From: Phycisphaerales bacterium
GTDB lineage: Bacteria; Planctomycetota; Phycisphaerae; Sedimentisphaerales; Anaerobacaceae
NCBI GenBank assembly: GCA_003141315.1
Contig: PLLP01000007.1
Span: 1-55,796, forward strand
DNA: 55,796 nucleotides
Direction: 5' to 3'
The notes below the pieces were generated by a model. That model saw only the letters and a program-made list of their open reading frames with translations, did not search any database and was not told the origin of the DNA. Both the position numbers and the translations under genes were made by a program. This document shows positions 36,142-46,492 of the stretch, one piece after another. Numbering within the stretch: position 1 is the first letter of the stretch; each line of letters begins with the position of its first letter.

Positions 36142-37986
36142 ATGAAAAAAAAATTCCTGAGTATCGGTGTTTTTTTATCTGCAATTTTACTGGCGGCCTT
36201 TCCCGCAAAGGCATTCGGGTCTGAACGGATTATCGCCAATCACGTCACCATTACAATCAACAGGCAATTTTCTGCTGTCAGGCCGCAAAGCTCTTCCGCT
36301 TTAGCCCTTCGTTTCGAGACGGAAGGCGATTGGCACTTTTACGCATCGGCAAAGACCGCGCCGGGCGGAGCAGACCTGAAGGTAAAGGTTTCTTCAACGA
36401 AGGATTTTTTGAAATTTTCAGAACCAATCTATCCTGAAGCCGGGGTTTATCAGGATAAACTCGGCGGCGGGAAAGTCGATATATTCAGCGGCAATTTTAC
36501 TATCTATATTCCTTTTACGGTTGCAGGTGTCGATTTATCGCAGGGGCAAACAAGCGACTCTGAAATAACCGTCATAATCGACGGTGCGATGTGTTCGGGC
36601 GAAAGCTGTATCTGGCCGAAATTTACGCCTCTGACCGCCGGCTTAAAGATAAGCGCCGATGCGGATATGACAAGTCCGGCATTTACGCTGCCGCAACCTT
36701 CGCAAAAATCCGCAGCAGCCGGACAGCAGCCAATCGCAGGCACAGCCGGTTCCGGCATCGGCGGTTTAGCCGCCCTGCTGCTGGCATTTCTCGCAGGCAT
36801 TACCCTGAACATTATGCCCTGCGTGCTGCCTGTTATACCTTTGAAGGTTTTGAGCATCTTCGAGCAGGCGAGGCAGGATAAGAAACGTTCCGCGGCGATG
36901 GGTTCCGCTTTTTGTGCGGGCATACTTTTATTTTTTGCGATACTCGCAGCCGTTAATATTTCGCTTCATCTTAAGGGCGGCGGCTCGTTTCAGTGGGGAG
37001 GACATTTTCAGAATCCCGCCAACATTATCGTAATGTCGCTCGTGCTGATTGCACTGGCGCTATTTATGTTCGGCATATTTACTATCAACCCGCCGTCCTC
37101 GATAGCAGACAAAGGACAGGGCAGTAAAGGCCTTGCGGGGTCTTTGGCGATGGGATTTTTCGCGGCGATTTTGAGCACGCCGTGCAGCTTCGGCATTTTA
37201 ACCGCATCCCTTTTATGGGCGCAGACGCAAAACCTGCTCACCGGCACGGCTGCCATTATGGTCATCGGAATCGGGATGGCCGCCCCTTATATGATTTTGA
37301 CCTCGACACCGTCACTATTGAAATTTATCCCGAGGGCGGGAAGATGGACGGAGCTATTCAAGCAGACAACGGGCTTTATACTTCTTGCGGTGGCAGTGTG
37401 GCTTTTGATGGCGCTGCCGAGAGAACGATTCGAGCGGGTTTTGTATTTTGCCGTTATATTATCATTTTGCCTGTGGATATGGGGCGGGTGGGCGACATTT
37501 AATACGCCAAGACTGCAAAAAAATATTATCCGGCTGATTGCCCTCGCTATCGTTATACCGGGCGGGATATTCCTGCTGCCGGAACCCGCTAAACCAGATA
37601 TAAATTGGCGAGAATATGATACGATGAAAATCAAAGAGGCGGCTGCAAAAAATCAGCCTGTCCTTATCGATTTTACCGCTGACTGGTGCCTGAACTGCAA
37701 AGCGGTAGATAAATTTACCTATGGCAACCGGAAAATCGGTCAAATGATAAATCAAAAAGGTGTCTTGGCCTTCAAGGGCGATGTGACACAAGCGATATAT
37801 CCTGCTTCAATCGACTTGGAAAAAATCTACAAGGAGCCGGCGGTGCCGGTGACGATTTTGCTGCTGCCGGGAGAGACTGAACCAGTGAAACTTAGAGGTA
37901 TTTTCATCAAAGGCAAATTGCTGGAATATTTGAAACAGCTTCCGGACGCAGTGAACACAAAGGCAGACCCGAATGGGCAAAAATAA
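36142..37986 (+). CDS. DsbD-like thiol:disulfide interchange protein
   Basis: 614 residues in three parts: signal peptide and N-terminal periplasmic domain (to about 200, with Cys pair GAMCSGESCIWP), eight-helix membrane core (about 210-480, with NIMPCVLPVIPLKV and STPCSFGILTASL supplying the two membrane Cys), and a C-terminal thioredoxin domain with ADWCLNCKAVDKF (Cys516, Cys519). It would pass electrons from cytoplasmic thioredoxin to the periplasm for disulfide reduction or cytochrome c maturation. GGAG before the ATG supports the start. It overlaps nth by 14 bases. Confidence 0.9.
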   Translation: MKKKFLSIGVFLSAILLAAFPAKAFGSERIIANHVTITINRQFSAVRPQSSSALALRFETEGDWHFYASAKTAPGGADLKVKVSSTKDFLKFSEPIYPEAGVYQDKLGGGKVDIFSGNFTIYIPFTVAGVDLSQGQTSDSEITVIIDGAMCSGESCIWPKFTPLTAGLKISADADMTSPAFTLPQPSQKSAAAGQQPIAGTAGSGIGGLAALLLAFLAGITLNIMPCVLPVIPLKVLSIFEQARQDKKRSAAMGSAFCAGILLFFAILAAVNISLHLKGGGSFQWGGHFQNPANIIVMSLVLIALALFMFGIFTINPPSSIADKGQGSKGLAGSLAMGFFAAILSTPCSFGILTASLLWAQTQNLLTGTAAIMVIGIGMAAPYMILTSTPSLLKFIPRAGRWTELFKQTTGFILLAVAVWLLMALPRERFERVLYFAVILSFCLWIWGGWATFNTPRLQKNIIRLIALAIVIPGGIFLLPEPAKPDINWREYDTMKIKEAAAKNQPVLIDFTADWCLNCKAVDKFTYGNRKIGQMINQKGVLAFKGDVTQAIYPASIDLEKIYKEPAVPVTILLLPGETEPVKLRGIFIKGKLLEYLKQLPDAVNTKADPNGQK

Positions 37987-38680
37987 TACCGGTTCAAAAA
38001 AAAAACCTGTTGTCGCCGTTTCGGATGAGCAGTTTAAGGCTGCTGCGGCCCAGCGCGTGAAAAATATACTACCGATTTTGAAAAAGACGTATCCCGATGC
38101 GAAAGTCGCGCTGAAATTTGCAAATGCGTTCGAGTTGCTCATCGCGACGATACTTTCGGCACAATGCACCGACGTGCGCGTTAATATTGTGACAAAAGAG
38201 GTGTTCAAAAAATACAAAACGGCGGCGGACTGGGCAAATGCGGACGTAAAAGAAATTGAGCAGGATATAAGAAGCACCGGGTTTTATCACAATAAGGCCG
38301 CCAATATTAAAAACGCAAGCAGGGAAATCCTGGAACGGTTCGGCGGCAAAATTCCGGAAACAATTGATGAGCTTATTACGCTGCCGGGCGTCGGCAGAAA
38401 GACGGCAAACGTTGTAATCGGCGGCGCATTCGGAAAGCCGGCAATCACCTGCGATACACACGTAATCAGGCTGTCGCGAAGACTTCAGCTGTCGAAAAAT
38501 TCGGATGCAGTCAAGTTAGAATTCGATTTAGCCGAAATAATCCCAAAGAAAGACTGGATGCCTTTGAGTAATTGTCTTATCTTTCACGGCAGAAACATCT
38601 GCATCGCCCGCAGGCCGGATTGTCCGAACTGCCCGATTGCACGGTATTGTCCTGCTGCAAATAAACCAGAACAGTGGTGA
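37973..38680 (+). CDS. nth: Endonuclease III (DNA glycosylase/AP lyase)
   Basis: 235 residues. A Lys-rich leader precedes the HhH-GPD core: ELLIATILSAQCTDVRVN, the hairpin LPGVGRKTANVV with the catalytic Lys, CDTHVIRLSRRL with the catalytic Asp, and the iron-sulfur ligands in CIARRPDCPNCPIARYC. It removes oxidised pyrimidines and cuts abasic sites. It begins inside the end of the DsbD-like gene. Confidence 0.96.
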   Translation: MGKNNTGSKKKPVVAVSDEQFKAAAAQRVKNILPILKKTYPDAKVALKFANAFELLIATILSAQCTDVRVNIVTKEVFKKYKTAADWANADVKEIEQDIRSTGFYHNKAANIKNASREILERFGGKIPETIDELITLPGVGRKTANVVIGGAFGKPAITCDTHVIRLSRRLQLSKNSDAVKLEFDLAEIIPKKDWMPLSNCLIFHGRNICIARRPDCPNCPIARYCPAANKPEQW

Positions 38681-38691
38681 AGGAAAAATTT

Positions 38692-39378
38692 ATGGAGCAT
38701 TATGTCGGAAATCCTGTTCAGGACCTGTGGCGAATATTCAGGATTATGGCAGAATTCACGGAGGGCTTCGACGAACTCGCATCGGTCGGGCCGGCAGTAT
38801 CAATCTTCGGGTCGGCAAGAACAAAACCTGACGATAAATATTACAAACTGGCGGAGAAGACCGCGAAAATCCTCGCGGAGGCCGGTTTCGCCATAATTAC
38901 CGGAGGCGGTGGCGGCATTATGGAAGCCGCAAACAAGGGCGCCGCCCAGGCTGACGGCATAAGCATCGGGCTGAATATCGAGCTGCCCATGGAACAGAAG
39001 CCCAACGAGTTCCAGAATTTTTCGCTCCGGTTCAGATACTTTTTCTGCCGCAAGGTAATGTTCCTCAAATACGCTCACGGATTCATCGCTTTTCCGGGCG
39101 GGTTCGGAACCCTCGATGAATTTTCGGAAGCCATCGTCCTGATTCAGACGCTCAAGCAGGCATCGTTCCCGGTTGTGCTGGTCGGAAGCGACTACTGGGG
39201 AGGCCTTGTCGATTGGATTCAAGATAAGATGCTCGGCAACTACATCAACCCCGAAGATATGAATGTCTTTACGGTAGTAGATGAGCCTGCGGAGGCCGCA
39301 AAGATAATTATTGATTACAAGCAGGCCAGAGGCCCCGGCGGAATGTTCCTGCCATCGGGCGTGAGAAGGCAGTCTTGA
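38692..39378 (+). CDS. LOG-family (TIGR00730) nucleotide 5'-monophosphate phosphoribohydrolase-like protein
   Basis: 228 residues. Rossmann-like fold with SIFGSARTKPDD, GGGGGIMEAANKGA and the family signature PGGFGTLDE (from residue 135). LOG proteins cleave cytokinin or other nucleoside monophosphates; in bacteria they often act as purine/pyrimidine nucleotidases. The frame begins 18 bases earlier (GTG), but AAGGA seven bases before the ATG at 38692 decides. 11 bp after nth. Confidence 0.9.
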   Translation: MEHYVGNPVQDLWRIFRIMAEFTEGFDELASVGPAVSIFGSARTKPDDKYYKLAEKTAKILAEAGFAIITGGGGGIMEAANKGAAQADGISIGLNIELPMEQKPNEFQNFSLRFRYFFCRKVMFLKYAHGFIAFPGGFGTLDEFSEAIVLIQTLKQASFPVVLVGSDYWGGLVDWIQDKMLGNYINPEDMNVFTVVDEPAEAAKIIIDYKQARGPGGMFLPSGVRRQS

Positions 39379-39400
39379 AAATCCGACCGCAAAAAACGAA

Positions 39401-39703
39401 TTACAGATAATCGCTTTCGCCGGGATGTTCTTCGATGTGCAGGCGGACGTTTTCCCTGTATGAATCCGGTTCGGTATCAACAGCTTTTTTCCACTTTCGT
39501 GCGGCCAGATAAATTTTCGCAGCCGTCACGAAGAAACCAGCGCCTATAAGAAAAAACACCACCGCCGCCATCGTCGCAAAGAATTTCGGATATGTAATTA
39601 TCAGAATCCCGAAACCAGTGAAGAAGAGGCCGGTAAAAATCAGCCATCGTGCCGCTCTTGCCGACGCGAGTGAAACGACATTCGTAAAAATATTGAAAGC
39701 CAT
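39401..39703 (-). CDS. Small membrane protein, two helices, function unknown
   Basis: 100 residues. Two hydrophobic helices (about 18-37 and 42-66) are followed by an acidic cytosolic-type tail ending EEHPGESDYL. No family recognised. It lies beyond the groEL terminator, so its transcription is probably separate or by read-through. Confidence 0.65.
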   Translation of the reverse strand: MAFNIFTNVVSLASARAARWLIFTGLFFTGFGILIITYPKFFATMAAVVFFLIGAGFFVTAAKIYLAARKWKKAVDTEPDSYRENVRLHIEEHPGESDYL

Positions 39704-39741
39704 TTTGAAATCTCTCTATTGCCGCCCTTTGCAGCAAATAT

Positions 39742-39772
39742 AAAAAGGACGACCGGCAATTACCGGCCGTCC
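39742..39772 (-). terminator. Intrinsic terminator after groEL
   Basis: Minus strand GGACGGCCGG-TAATTG-CCGGTCGTCC, a 10-bp stem with one G-T pair, followed by TTTTTATATT. It lies 20 bp past the groEL stop. Confidence 0.92.
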
Positions 39773-39791
39773 CTGATTTATTCATAATGCG

Positions 39792-41420
<1,629 letters not shown>

Positions 41421-41478
41421 TTATCTCCTTTATTATATTCAGCACTGATTACACTAATTTATTTTTTTATTCCGCCGG

Positions 41479-41769
41479 TTAATCTTCAATAACAGCCATA
41501 ATGTCCGGCTCGCTCATAATAAGGTATTCCTTGCCGTCAATTTTTATTTCCGTGCCTGCGTAGCTGGTGAAGAGCACAACGTCGCCCTTCTTAACCTGCA
41601 TCTGCTGCTTTGTGCCGTCATCGAGAGTCTTGCCTTCTCCGACGCTGATAACCTTTCCCTTCTGGGGTTTTTCCTTAGCGGTATCCGGCAGAACAATGCC
41701 GCCTGCCGTTTTATTTTCTGCCTCGACCCGGCTAACCAAAACCTTATCACCTAATGGTCTTACCTTCAT
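41479..41769 (-). CDS. groS: Co-chaperonin GroES
   Basis: 96 residues. It shows [27 protein letters not shown] (two parts), the mobile loop, [10 protein letters not shown] and [17 protein letters not shown]. It caps GroEL. AGGAG lies ten bases before the ATG; only 46 bp separate it from the receiver-like gene upstream, so the three may share a transcript. Confidence 0.97.
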   Translation of the reverse strand: MKVRPLGDKVLVSRVEAENKTAGGIVLPDTAKEKPQKGKVISVGEGKTLDDGTKQQMQVKKGDVVLFTSYAGTEIKIDGKEYLIMSEPDIMAVIED

Positions 41770-41815
41770 TTTCCAACTACTCCTTTCATAAAAGACAAAA
41801 ATACCTTTTTAATTT

Positions 41816-42262
41816 CTAAGCGAATAGGCTGCTATTATACATCTTTATGAAAAGCCTGTCTAACTGCCTTTGTAAAATTTCGAGGGCGACCGGCTTTCCG
41901 ATTACGCTAAAGACATCCAGTTCGAGTGCCTTTTCGAGCAAATCCTCATCCGGGCTGCTCTTTAAGATTAAGCAGGGTAGCGCCGGCTTTATCGACTTTA
42001 TAACGCGAATAGCCGCCAAACCGCCCGACTGACTGTCCAAATCGACTATGGCAGCGTGTATTCGCCGGCCTTCGAGAACAACCACAAACTCACCAATATT
42101 GCCCGCAAGCAGCAAATTAACGCCCCGCGGCTCGAAAATCTGTTTTGTCGCCAAAGGCCATGCCCAACCCGAATCGCTAGCCAATAAACTCACCTGCTCT
42201 GAACCGGATAATTCACACAACATAAAATCTTTTCCCAAACTACCGCCGCATCCTTTGGCCAT
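41816..42262 (-). CDS. Receiver-like (CheY-fold) protein, degenerate
   Basis: 148 residues. The C-terminal 100 residues follow a response-regulator receiver fold: HAAIVDLDSQSGGL (possible phospho-Asp), LPCLILKSSPDED and FSVIGKPVALEIL with the conserved Lys-Pro. The acidic pair that binds Mg2+ at the first strand is not evident, and the N-terminal 45 residues do not match. No output domain. It may be a non-canonical regulator; the tie to groES-groEL downstream is positional only. Confidence 0.6.
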   Translation of the reverse strand: MAKGCGGSLGKDFMLCELSGSEQVSLLASDSGWAWPLATKQIFEPRGVNLLLAGNIGEFVVVLEGRRIHAAIVDLDSQSGGLAAIRVIKSIKPALPCLILKSSPDEDLLEKALELDVFSVIGKPVALEILQRQLDRLFIKMYNSSLFA

Positions 42263-42286
42263 TCTAAAGCCAAGTTAAATAAAATT

Positions 42287-42302
42287 AGCAAAAACTATGC
42301 CA
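42287..42302 (-). promoter_or_regulatory. Sigma-54-like promoter before the receiver-like gene
   Basis: Minus strand TGGCAT-AGTTT-TTGCT: one mismatch to the RpoN consensus (last base of the -24 box), with GG and GC correctly spaced. It ends 25 bp before the start codon. Confidence 0.5.
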
Positions 42303-42477
42303 AAGCAAATATGCAACCACACTTTTGCTCATAAGTATTTCCCCAAAAAGGAGTTATATTATTTCCTCTAACTTTGCCCCTGCCCGCCAAAAACCAGGCA
42401 CCCTGCCATCCTGACAGACGGTTCTTATCTGTAAGCCATATTTAACTGCCAATAGACAATGCAAACAGGCATCCAGG

Positions 42478-42499
42478 AAATCTCACGCAGATGAGATTT
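42478..42499. repeat. Inverted repeat AAATCTCA-cgcaga-TGAGATTT
   Basis: A perfect 8-bp stem in the 389-bp spacer between the receiver-like gene and the serpin gene. It could be an operator or a leader hairpin. No T-run follows directly. Confidence 0.5.
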
Positions 42500-42575
42500 T
42501 ACAAAAAATTTGCTTAATTTTCGTCAACCGGCAGGATAGGATAAGCGTCTAAAGGATGTGGAAACAGGAGTATTA

Positions 42576-42623
42576 ATGAAAGTGGACGACAGGAAACTGC
42601 TTTGGGAGAGATCCGCCAAATAA
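42576..42623 (+). CDS. Possible 15-codon leader peptide before the serpin gene
   Basis: AGGAG, five bases, ATG, then MKVDDRKLLWERSAK and TAA, ending 28 bp before the serpin ATG. The ribosome site is good and the place suits a leader peptide, but a frame this short arises easily by chance. Confidence 0.3.
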   Translation: MKVDDRKLLWERSAK

Positions 42624-42651
42624 AATTACTCAGTAAAGGAAGGTAAAAATT

Positions 42652-44175
42652 ATGAAACGTAACATTTTGCTTTATTTTTGTTTAATGATTATCTTTAGCT
42701 TTTCAAGTTCAACATTTGCGGAACGTCTTGCTCCAAAACCAGTTGAGCCTGTAATTTCGGATGGAATTGAATACCGGGCACCACAATTTTATATGGGTTG
42801 CGTCGAGGCCTGGGATTCACAAAATAACCAGATGCTTTGGCGAAAAAAAATCTATTACATAAAATATGATGAGCGGTTAGAGGCAGATGTGCAGGATGTA
42901 TTTATTGAGAAACTGGAGATTATAGGTAGCCGCTTGATAATTACCAACGAGAAGGGACATCAATACGAACTTAATATAAATACACGCCAGATACGGCCAA
43001 TCTCATCGCTTTATGCACCGGTTTATGTGGAACCGACAGAGGAAATTGCAAAAGGCAATACCGAATTTGCTCTGCAGCTTTATGCGAAACTTGCGAATGA
43101 AAAGAAAAATGAGAATCTGTTTTTCTCTCCATACAGCATCTCAACAGCATTAGCAATGACTTATGGCGGAGCAAGGGGAAATACAGAAAAGCAAATGGCA
43201 GAGGTTTTGCATTTTAATCTGCCGCAGGGGCAATTACACCCTGCCTTTGCAAATCTTGAAAAGCAATTAACCGAAGGGGCAAAGAAAGGCGGTTACGAGC
43301 TTAACATCGCAAATGCCCTGTGGGGGCAAAATGGTTTCAAGTTTATGGATTCATTTATTGAACTGGTGAACAAAAATTATTCGGCGGACCTCAATGAAGT
43401 CGATTTCGCGAAAGATTCGGAAGGCACAAGACAAACCATAAACAAGTGGGTTGAGGATAAGACTAAACAAAAAATTAAAGAAATTATAAAGCCCAATACG
43501 TTTGATGAGTTGACACGATTAGTGCTTACAAATGCGATATATTTCAAGGGCGAATGGGAGTATAAATTTAATAAGAAGGCGACAAGAGATGGGATTTTTT
43601 CAATATCGTCAAAAGATAAAATTAAAGTGCCGATGATGTACACCAAAAAAGTGTTCAATTATGGCGGGGACGATACGCTGCAAATTCTGGTGATGCCTTA
43701 TAAGGGTAAAGACCTGAGCATGATTGTGCTTTTACCAAGACAAATTGACGGTATAGATAAATTGGAGACGTCACTGACAGCAGAAAATATCAATAATTGG
43801 CTTGCGTGCTCGATGTATGAAATTAATGTTTACCTGCCCAGATTCAAGACCACTTCAGAATTTAGTCTCGGCCAAGTCTTAGCCAAAATGGGAATGTCTG
43901 ATGCTTTTTCCGGCAAAGCCGATTTTTCAGGAATGGAACAAAAAAAAGAATTGTTCATTTCAGACGTAATTCATAAGGCATTTGTAGAGGTGAACGAAGA
44001 GGGAACAGAGGCAGCGGCTGCCACGGCGGTAGAGCTATGTGGTAGTGCCGAACCTCCAAAACCTCTCGAATTCAAAGCCGACCATCCATTTTTGTTCCTT
44101 ATAAGGGACAACACGACAGGAAGCATATTGTTTATGGGCAAGGTAGTCAATCCGCTGCAAGACCTGCAAGGGTAA
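42652..44175 (+). CDS. Exported serpin with an extra N-terminal beta-rich domain
   Basis: 507 residues. Signal peptide 1-23; residues about 30-120 form a separate segment (CVEAWDSQNNQMLWRKKIYY, then LNINTRQIRPI) not part of serpins; the serpin fold follows from about residue 132 (FALQLYAKLANEKKNENLFFSPYSIS in two parts, LTNAIYFKGEWEYKF). The reactive loop hinge is VNEEGTEAAAATAVE (from 447), with small residues at P12-P9 as in inhibitory serpins. Counting from P17 puts P1 near Ser465, in ELCGSAE, with a Cys at P3. It would trap exogenous or periplasmic proteases; Ser/Ala at the cut suggests an elastase-like or, with Cys, a cysteine protease target (inference). AAGGAAGG precedes the ATG; a terminator follows. 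Confidence 0.9.
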   Translation: MKRNILLYFCLMIIFSFSSSTFAERLAPKPVEPVISDGIEYRAPQFYMGCVEAWDSQNNQMLWRKKIYYIKYDERLEADVQDVFIEKLEIIGSRLIITNEKGHQYELNINTRQIRPISSLYAPVYVEPTEEIAKGNTEFALQLYAKLANEKKNENLFFSPYSISTALAMTYGGARGNTEKQMAEVLHFNLPQGQLHPAFANLEKQLTEGAKKGGYELNIANALWGQNGFKFMDSFIELVNKNYSADLNEVDFAKDSEGTRQTINKWVEDKTKQKIKEIIKPNTFDELTRLVLTNAIYFKGEWEYKFNKKATRDGIFSISSKDKIKVPMMYTKKVFNYGGDDTLQILVMPYKGKDLSMIVLLPRQIDGIDKLETSLTAENINNWLACSMYEINVYLPRFKTTSEFSLGQVLAKMGMSDAFSGKADFSGMEQKKELFISDVIHKAFVEVNEEGTEAAAATAVELCGSAEPPKPLEFKADHPFLFLIRDNTTGSILFMGKVVNPLQDLQG

Positions 44176-44260
44176 AGGCTCAAAGGGCAAGCGGCTGTAA
44201 GACCAGCCAACAAAAAAATAGACTACCGTCCTATATAAAAATGGCTGAAAATATAGCCAG

Positions 44261-44297
44261 TGCGGAATCAAAAATAATCTTTCGATTCCGCATTTTT
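44261..44297 (+). terminator. Intrinsic terminator of the serpin gene
   Basis: TGCGGAATC (44261-44269) pairs perfectly with GATTCCGCA (44284-44292) across a 14-base loop, then TTTTTG. It lies 85 bp after the serpin stop. Confidence 0.85.
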
Positions 44298-44390
44298 GTT
44301 CGGTTTTTGTTAGGGTTTTTTGCAGGTGTTTGACGATAAAATAACAGCAGGAAACGAGCTATTTTTGGCAAGAAAGTTGAGGCTAAAAAT

Positions 44391-44882
44391 ATGGAAATAA
44401 ACAGAGACGGATTCAATGACGTGTGCAGATTCGGGCCCGGTGGCGATTTCGCTTGGAGCTGGCCAAGCGGCCAGGACATTTCGAGAATTGCCGGGGCAAA
44501 CAAGTTAAGCCGGGTTTTGACAAAGCTGAACGGGATAATGACTGCTGCCATCAGCGAGGCTTCGGGCAGAAAATATATCGAGATGGATTCAGACACGATT
44601 ATTGTGCAGGAGGTCAAGGATGAATGCGGTAAGGGAAGTTTTGAAGGAACATTTGACGCCCCGGCAGATAGAACTGCTCGGCGCGATAGCGAAATTTCAG
44701 AAGAGCCGCTGCTTTTCGCCGACGATAGGGGAACTGGCGGATCGGTTCGAAATAAGCCGAAGCACAACGTTCGAGCACATCGAAGAGCTGCGAAAAAAAG
44801 GGTATCTCTCGGAGCAGTCGAGCAGGGCACGCTCTTTGGAGCTTTCGCCGAAGGCGTACAAACTGCTCAGGCAAGCCGCTAA
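44391..44882 (+). CDS. Hypothetical protein overlapping lexA by 263 bp
   Basis: 163 codons in the frame one before lexA. GAGG eight bases ahead of the ATG is a fair ribosome site. The first 76 residues lie before lexA and look protein-like (FGPGGDFAWSWPSGQDISRI, then TKLNGIMTAAISEASGRKYI); the rest is read through lexA DNA and is Arg/Ala-rich, as expected of a shadow frame. Either a real gene has lost its own stop, or it is a small lexA-coupled gene with a meaningless tail. No family recognised. Confidence 0.45.
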   Translation: MEINRDGFNDVCRFGPGGDFAWSWPSGQDISRIAGANKLSRVLTKLNGIMTAAISEASGRKYIEMDSDTIIVQEVKDECGKGSFEGTFDAPADRTARRDSEISEEPLLFADDRGTGGSVRNKPKHNVRAHRRAAKKRVSLGAVEQGTLFGAFAEGVQTAQASR

Positions 44883-45282
44883 TCAATCGCAGCAAACAGG
44901 CAACAGGCAGGATGGCACAATCCCGCTTGCGGGCAGAGTTGCCGCCGGTATTCCAATCGAGGCAGTCGAAAATAAAGAGCGTCTGTCCATAAATAGCCTT
45001 TTCGGAAACAGCGATGAAATTTTTGCGCTCGAAGTTCGCGGCGACAGTATGACTGGAGAGGGAATAAACAGCGGCGATTTCGTAATCTGCCGCAAATGCA
45101 GCACTGCCAACGAAGGGCAAATGGTTGTGGCGATTGTCGATAATGAAAATGCGACGCTGAAGAGATTTTACAGGGAAAAGGATGCGGTGCGTCTTCAGCC
45201 CGCCAATGAGCAATACGAGCCGATTTACAGCCGGAACTGCCGAATCGAGGCGGTTGTTTTAGGCGTCATCAAAAAGTTTTGA
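44620..45282 (+). CDS. lexA: LexA SOS repressor
   Basis: 220 residues from the ATG at 44620, which has AGGAGG six bases ahead; the frame opens six codons earlier. The winged-helix N-domain has LTPRQIELLGAIAKF and SPTIGELADRFEISRSTTFEHI; the S24 domain has cleavage site Ala109-Gly110 (GRVAAGIPI), nucleophile Ser143 (RGDSMTGEGI) and Lys181 (ATLKRF). It represses DNA-damage genes until RecA triggers self-cleavage. No known SOS box type was recognised upstream, but the planctomycete box is not known to me. Confidence 0.95.
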   Translation: MNAVREVLKEHLTPRQIELLGAIAKFQKSRCFSPTIGELADRFEISRSTTFEHIEELRKKGYLSEQSSRARSLELSPKAYKLLRQAANQSQQTGNRQDGTIPLAGRVAAGIPIEAVENKERLSINSLFGNSDEIFALEVRGDSMTGEGINSGDFVICRKCSTANEGQMVVAIVDNENATLKRFYREKDAVRLQPANEQYEPIYSRNCRIEAVVLGVIKKF

Positions 45283-45417
45283 GCACATAAACAAACATCA
45301 CAGCAGCAGCAAACTCAATTTCATTTGCACAGTCGAAAAAAACAGCTACAATTTCGATATAAATAAAAATTTGCTTCGAGTTATCTTAAAAACTGGATGC
45401 AGGCAAGAGGTTGCTTT

Positions 45418-46476
45418 GTGATTAAAAGAAGAAAAACAAGGATAGTCAGTATCGGCAGCGTAAAAATCGGTTCATCGCAGCCGGTCGCGATTCAGTCGAT
45501 GACAAAAGTGGCAACGACTGACATCGAGCGATGCACCGAACAGATAAAACAGCTCGCGGAGGCGGGATGTTCGCTTGTACGTGTAGCAATTCCGAGACGG
45601 GCAGACAGCGAGGCATTCGCAAAAATTGTCCGGCGGGTCAAAGTGCCGCTGATTGCCGATATTCACTTCAGCGCCGAACGGGCAATAGAAGCGATTGAGG
45701 CAGGGGCAGCGAAGATTCGGCTGAACCCGGGAAATATAAAGAGGCAATCAGATATCGAGCAAATAATCGACGCAGCAAAGATGCACAAGGTCGCAATACG
45801 AATCGGGGTCAACGAGGCGAGCATAAGAGACCTTACAAAATCGGATGTGCCAACGACAAAAAGAATAACACTGATGCTCGCCGAGATGAAAAAGTATGTC
45901 CGGATTTTCGAGAAACGAAAGTTCAGGCAGTTAGTCCTGAGCGTGAAAAGCAGCGACTGCCTTCGGACAATAGAAACGAACCGGCGTATAGCAGAAGAGT
46001 TCGATTACCCCATTCACCTTGGGCTAACGCACGCGGGGCTGCCGGAAGATGCGGCGATACCATCGGCGGTAGCATTGGGAACACTTCTTGCCGAGGGAAT
46101 CGGCGACACGGTAAGAGTCAGCGCCGCGGGCGACCCGGTTGAAGAAGTGATTATCGCAAAACAGATTTTATATGCCCTTGGTCTATTCAAACAGCAAAAG
46201 CCCGAACTGATTGTATGCCCGACGTGCGGCAGAACTGAAATCGACATCGTAAGTCTTGCACGGGTCGTTAAGAAGGCAATTGCGCCGGTCAAAAAGCCGC
46301 TGCGGATTGCGGTAATGGGCTGCATAGTCAACGGGCCGGGCGAGGCGGCGGATGCAGACCTGGCAATATGCGGCGGAAAAGATAAGGCATTTATCTACCG
46401 CAGGGGTGAAAAAATCACCGCCTGTAATCAGAAAGACATCGCAGCCATTCTGACAAGGGAACTGAAAAAGCTATAG
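45418..46476 (+). CDS. ispG: 4-hydroxy-3-methylbut-2-enyl diphosphate synthase
   Basis: 352 residues from a GTG at 45418 with AAGAGG six bases ahead; an in-frame ATG at 45397 is the alternative. It catalyses the penultimate iron-sulfur step of the MEP isoprenoid path. Seen: RRKTRIVSIGSVKIG, QSMTKVATTDIE, ADIHFSAERA, RLNPGNI, and the cluster Cys in ELIVCPTCGRTEID and MGCIVNGPGEAADADLAICGG. It follows lexA after 135 bp. Confidence 0.95.
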   Translation: MIKRRKTRIVSIGSVKIGSSQPVAIQSMTKVATTDIERCTEQIKQLAEAGCSLVRVAIPRRADSEAFAKIVRRVKVPLIADIHFSAERAIEAIEAGAAKIRLNPGNIKRQSDIEQIIDAAKMHKVAIRIGVNEASIRDLTKSDVPTTKRITLMLAEMKKYVRIFEKRKFRQLVLSVKSSDCLRTIETNRRIAEEFDYPIHLGLTHAGLPEDAAIPSAVALGTLLAEGIGDTVRVSAAGDPVEEVIIAKQILYALGLFKQQKPELIVCPTCGRTEIDIVSLARVVKKAIAPVKKPLRIAVMGCIVNGPGEAADADLAICGGKDKAFIYRRGEKITACNQKDIAAILTRELKKL

Positions 46477-46492
46477 GGCTACCGATAATTTT

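Noticed and set aside
41770-41815. CIRCE element before groES
   Set aside because: Looked for the TTAGCACTC-N9-GAGTGCTAA dyad; it is absent here and in the spacer upstream of 42262.
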